From assembly GCA_001899145.1 (NCBI GenBank), contig MKVF01000006.1:310001-374000 (forward strand): a stretch of 64,000 nt of DNA, written 5' to 3'. Source of the stretch: Flavobacteriia bacterium 40-80 (GTDB taxonomy: Bacteria; Bacteroidota; Bacteroidia; Flavobacteriales_D; Crocinitomicaceae). Below the pieces are notes generated by a model. That model saw only the letters and a program-made list of their open reading frames with translations, was not told where the DNA came from and ran no database searches. Of this stretch, positions 63,921 through 64,000 are shown one piece after another; position 1 is the first letter of the stretch; each line of letters begins with the position of its first letter. The translations under genes were made by a program, and so were the position numbers.

Positions 63921-64000
63921 ATGAAAAACTATTTTTTACCGATATTTCTATTTTCCGTTATACCATTTTCATTTAGCCAGAACTGCAATTGTGACAGTAC
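63921..64000 (+). CDS. Exported protein, 3' partial
   Basis: The frame runs past the right edge; 26 complete codons are visible. It begins with a signal peptide (MKNYFLPIFLFSVIPFSFSQ) followed by NCNCDS. An in-frame ATG at 63864 exists, but it would put 19 charged residues before the signal peptide and is not preferred. Nothing can be said about the mature protein. Confidence 0.6.
   Translation, partial: MKNYFLPIFLFSVIPFSFSQNCNCDS

Noticed and set aside
1-64000. CRISPR arrays, rRNA, tRNA and insertion sequences
   Set aside because: No regularly spaced repeats with unique spacers, no transposase motifs, and no RNA gene was recognised by eye; a tRNA could still have been missed without a search tool.

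Overview
The window looks like a chromosomal segment of a member of the Bacteroidota, most likely Flavobacteriales and perhaps a Crocinitomicaceae/Fluviicola-like organism. The genus is an inference. Supporting this: families typical of the phylum (DUF4294, DUF4834, DUF5686, DUF4173, PD40/OmpA proteins, a protein with a type IX secretion C-terminal sorting domain, a TonB receptor with a carboxypeptidase-like N-terminal domain); many start sites preceded by TAnnTTTG -7 boxes rather than strong Shine-Dalgarno sequences; and AT-rich spacers. About 59 protein genes are called. I saw no rRNA, tRNA, CRISPR array or insertion sequence.

Layout: 1-5490 holds a lipid kinase (cut by the left edge), a DinB/DUF1569-like protein, a uridine-kinase-like P-loop protein and a 1214-residue NtrY-like histidine kinase. 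5602-9547 has lhgO with a membrane gene, then recR, an acyltransferase and a CPBP protease. 9646-12018 is a PorE-like TPR/PD40/OmpA protein. 12089-15297 is a three-gene, histidine-rich TonB uptake operon, probably for zinc or copper. 15406-23883 is mixed housekeeping: DUF4294, a T9SS-exported esterase, aroK, a transglutaminase-like protein, an M61 peptidase, rnz, a STAS protein and a Wzx-like flippase.

22396-36338 is the most distinctive region, a surface-glycan locus. A flippase, a GT4 glycosyltransferase and a Maf/GT42-like putative nonulosonate transferase flank a tightly overlapping operon: pseB, pseC, a methyltransferase of the type found beside pse genes, pseF, two GNAT acetyltransferases, a formyltransferase-like protein, a PIG-L deacetylase and pseI. 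It ends at a terminator shared with a convergent YfhO-type membrane protein. Five of the six steps to CMP-pseudaminic acid have candidates here, but no pseG UDP-sugar hydrolase is visible. The extra methyl-, formyl- and deacetylase genes suggest a modified pseudaminic acid.

36409-64000 contains DUF4834, carB, alkB, a YchJ-like gene, an HI0933 flavoprotein, an AEC transporter, a three-gene membrane-protein/winged-helix/DUF4173 unit with two matching palindromic operators, a barrel-like protein next to a PD40/OmpA protein, recQ, tatC-DUF5686-lptB, a PaaY-like protein, tag, trmH with a Hanks-type kinase, an L,D-transpeptidase, DUF3781, GNAT, a second SpoU methyltransferase, mutS, a lipoprotein and a secreted-protein gene cut by the right edge.

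Two patterns recur. Five genes carry TAnnTTTG exactly 4 nt before ATG, which suggests leaderless mRNAs. Several convergent pairs share or overlap their stop codons, two of them within or next to perfect bidirectional terminators.
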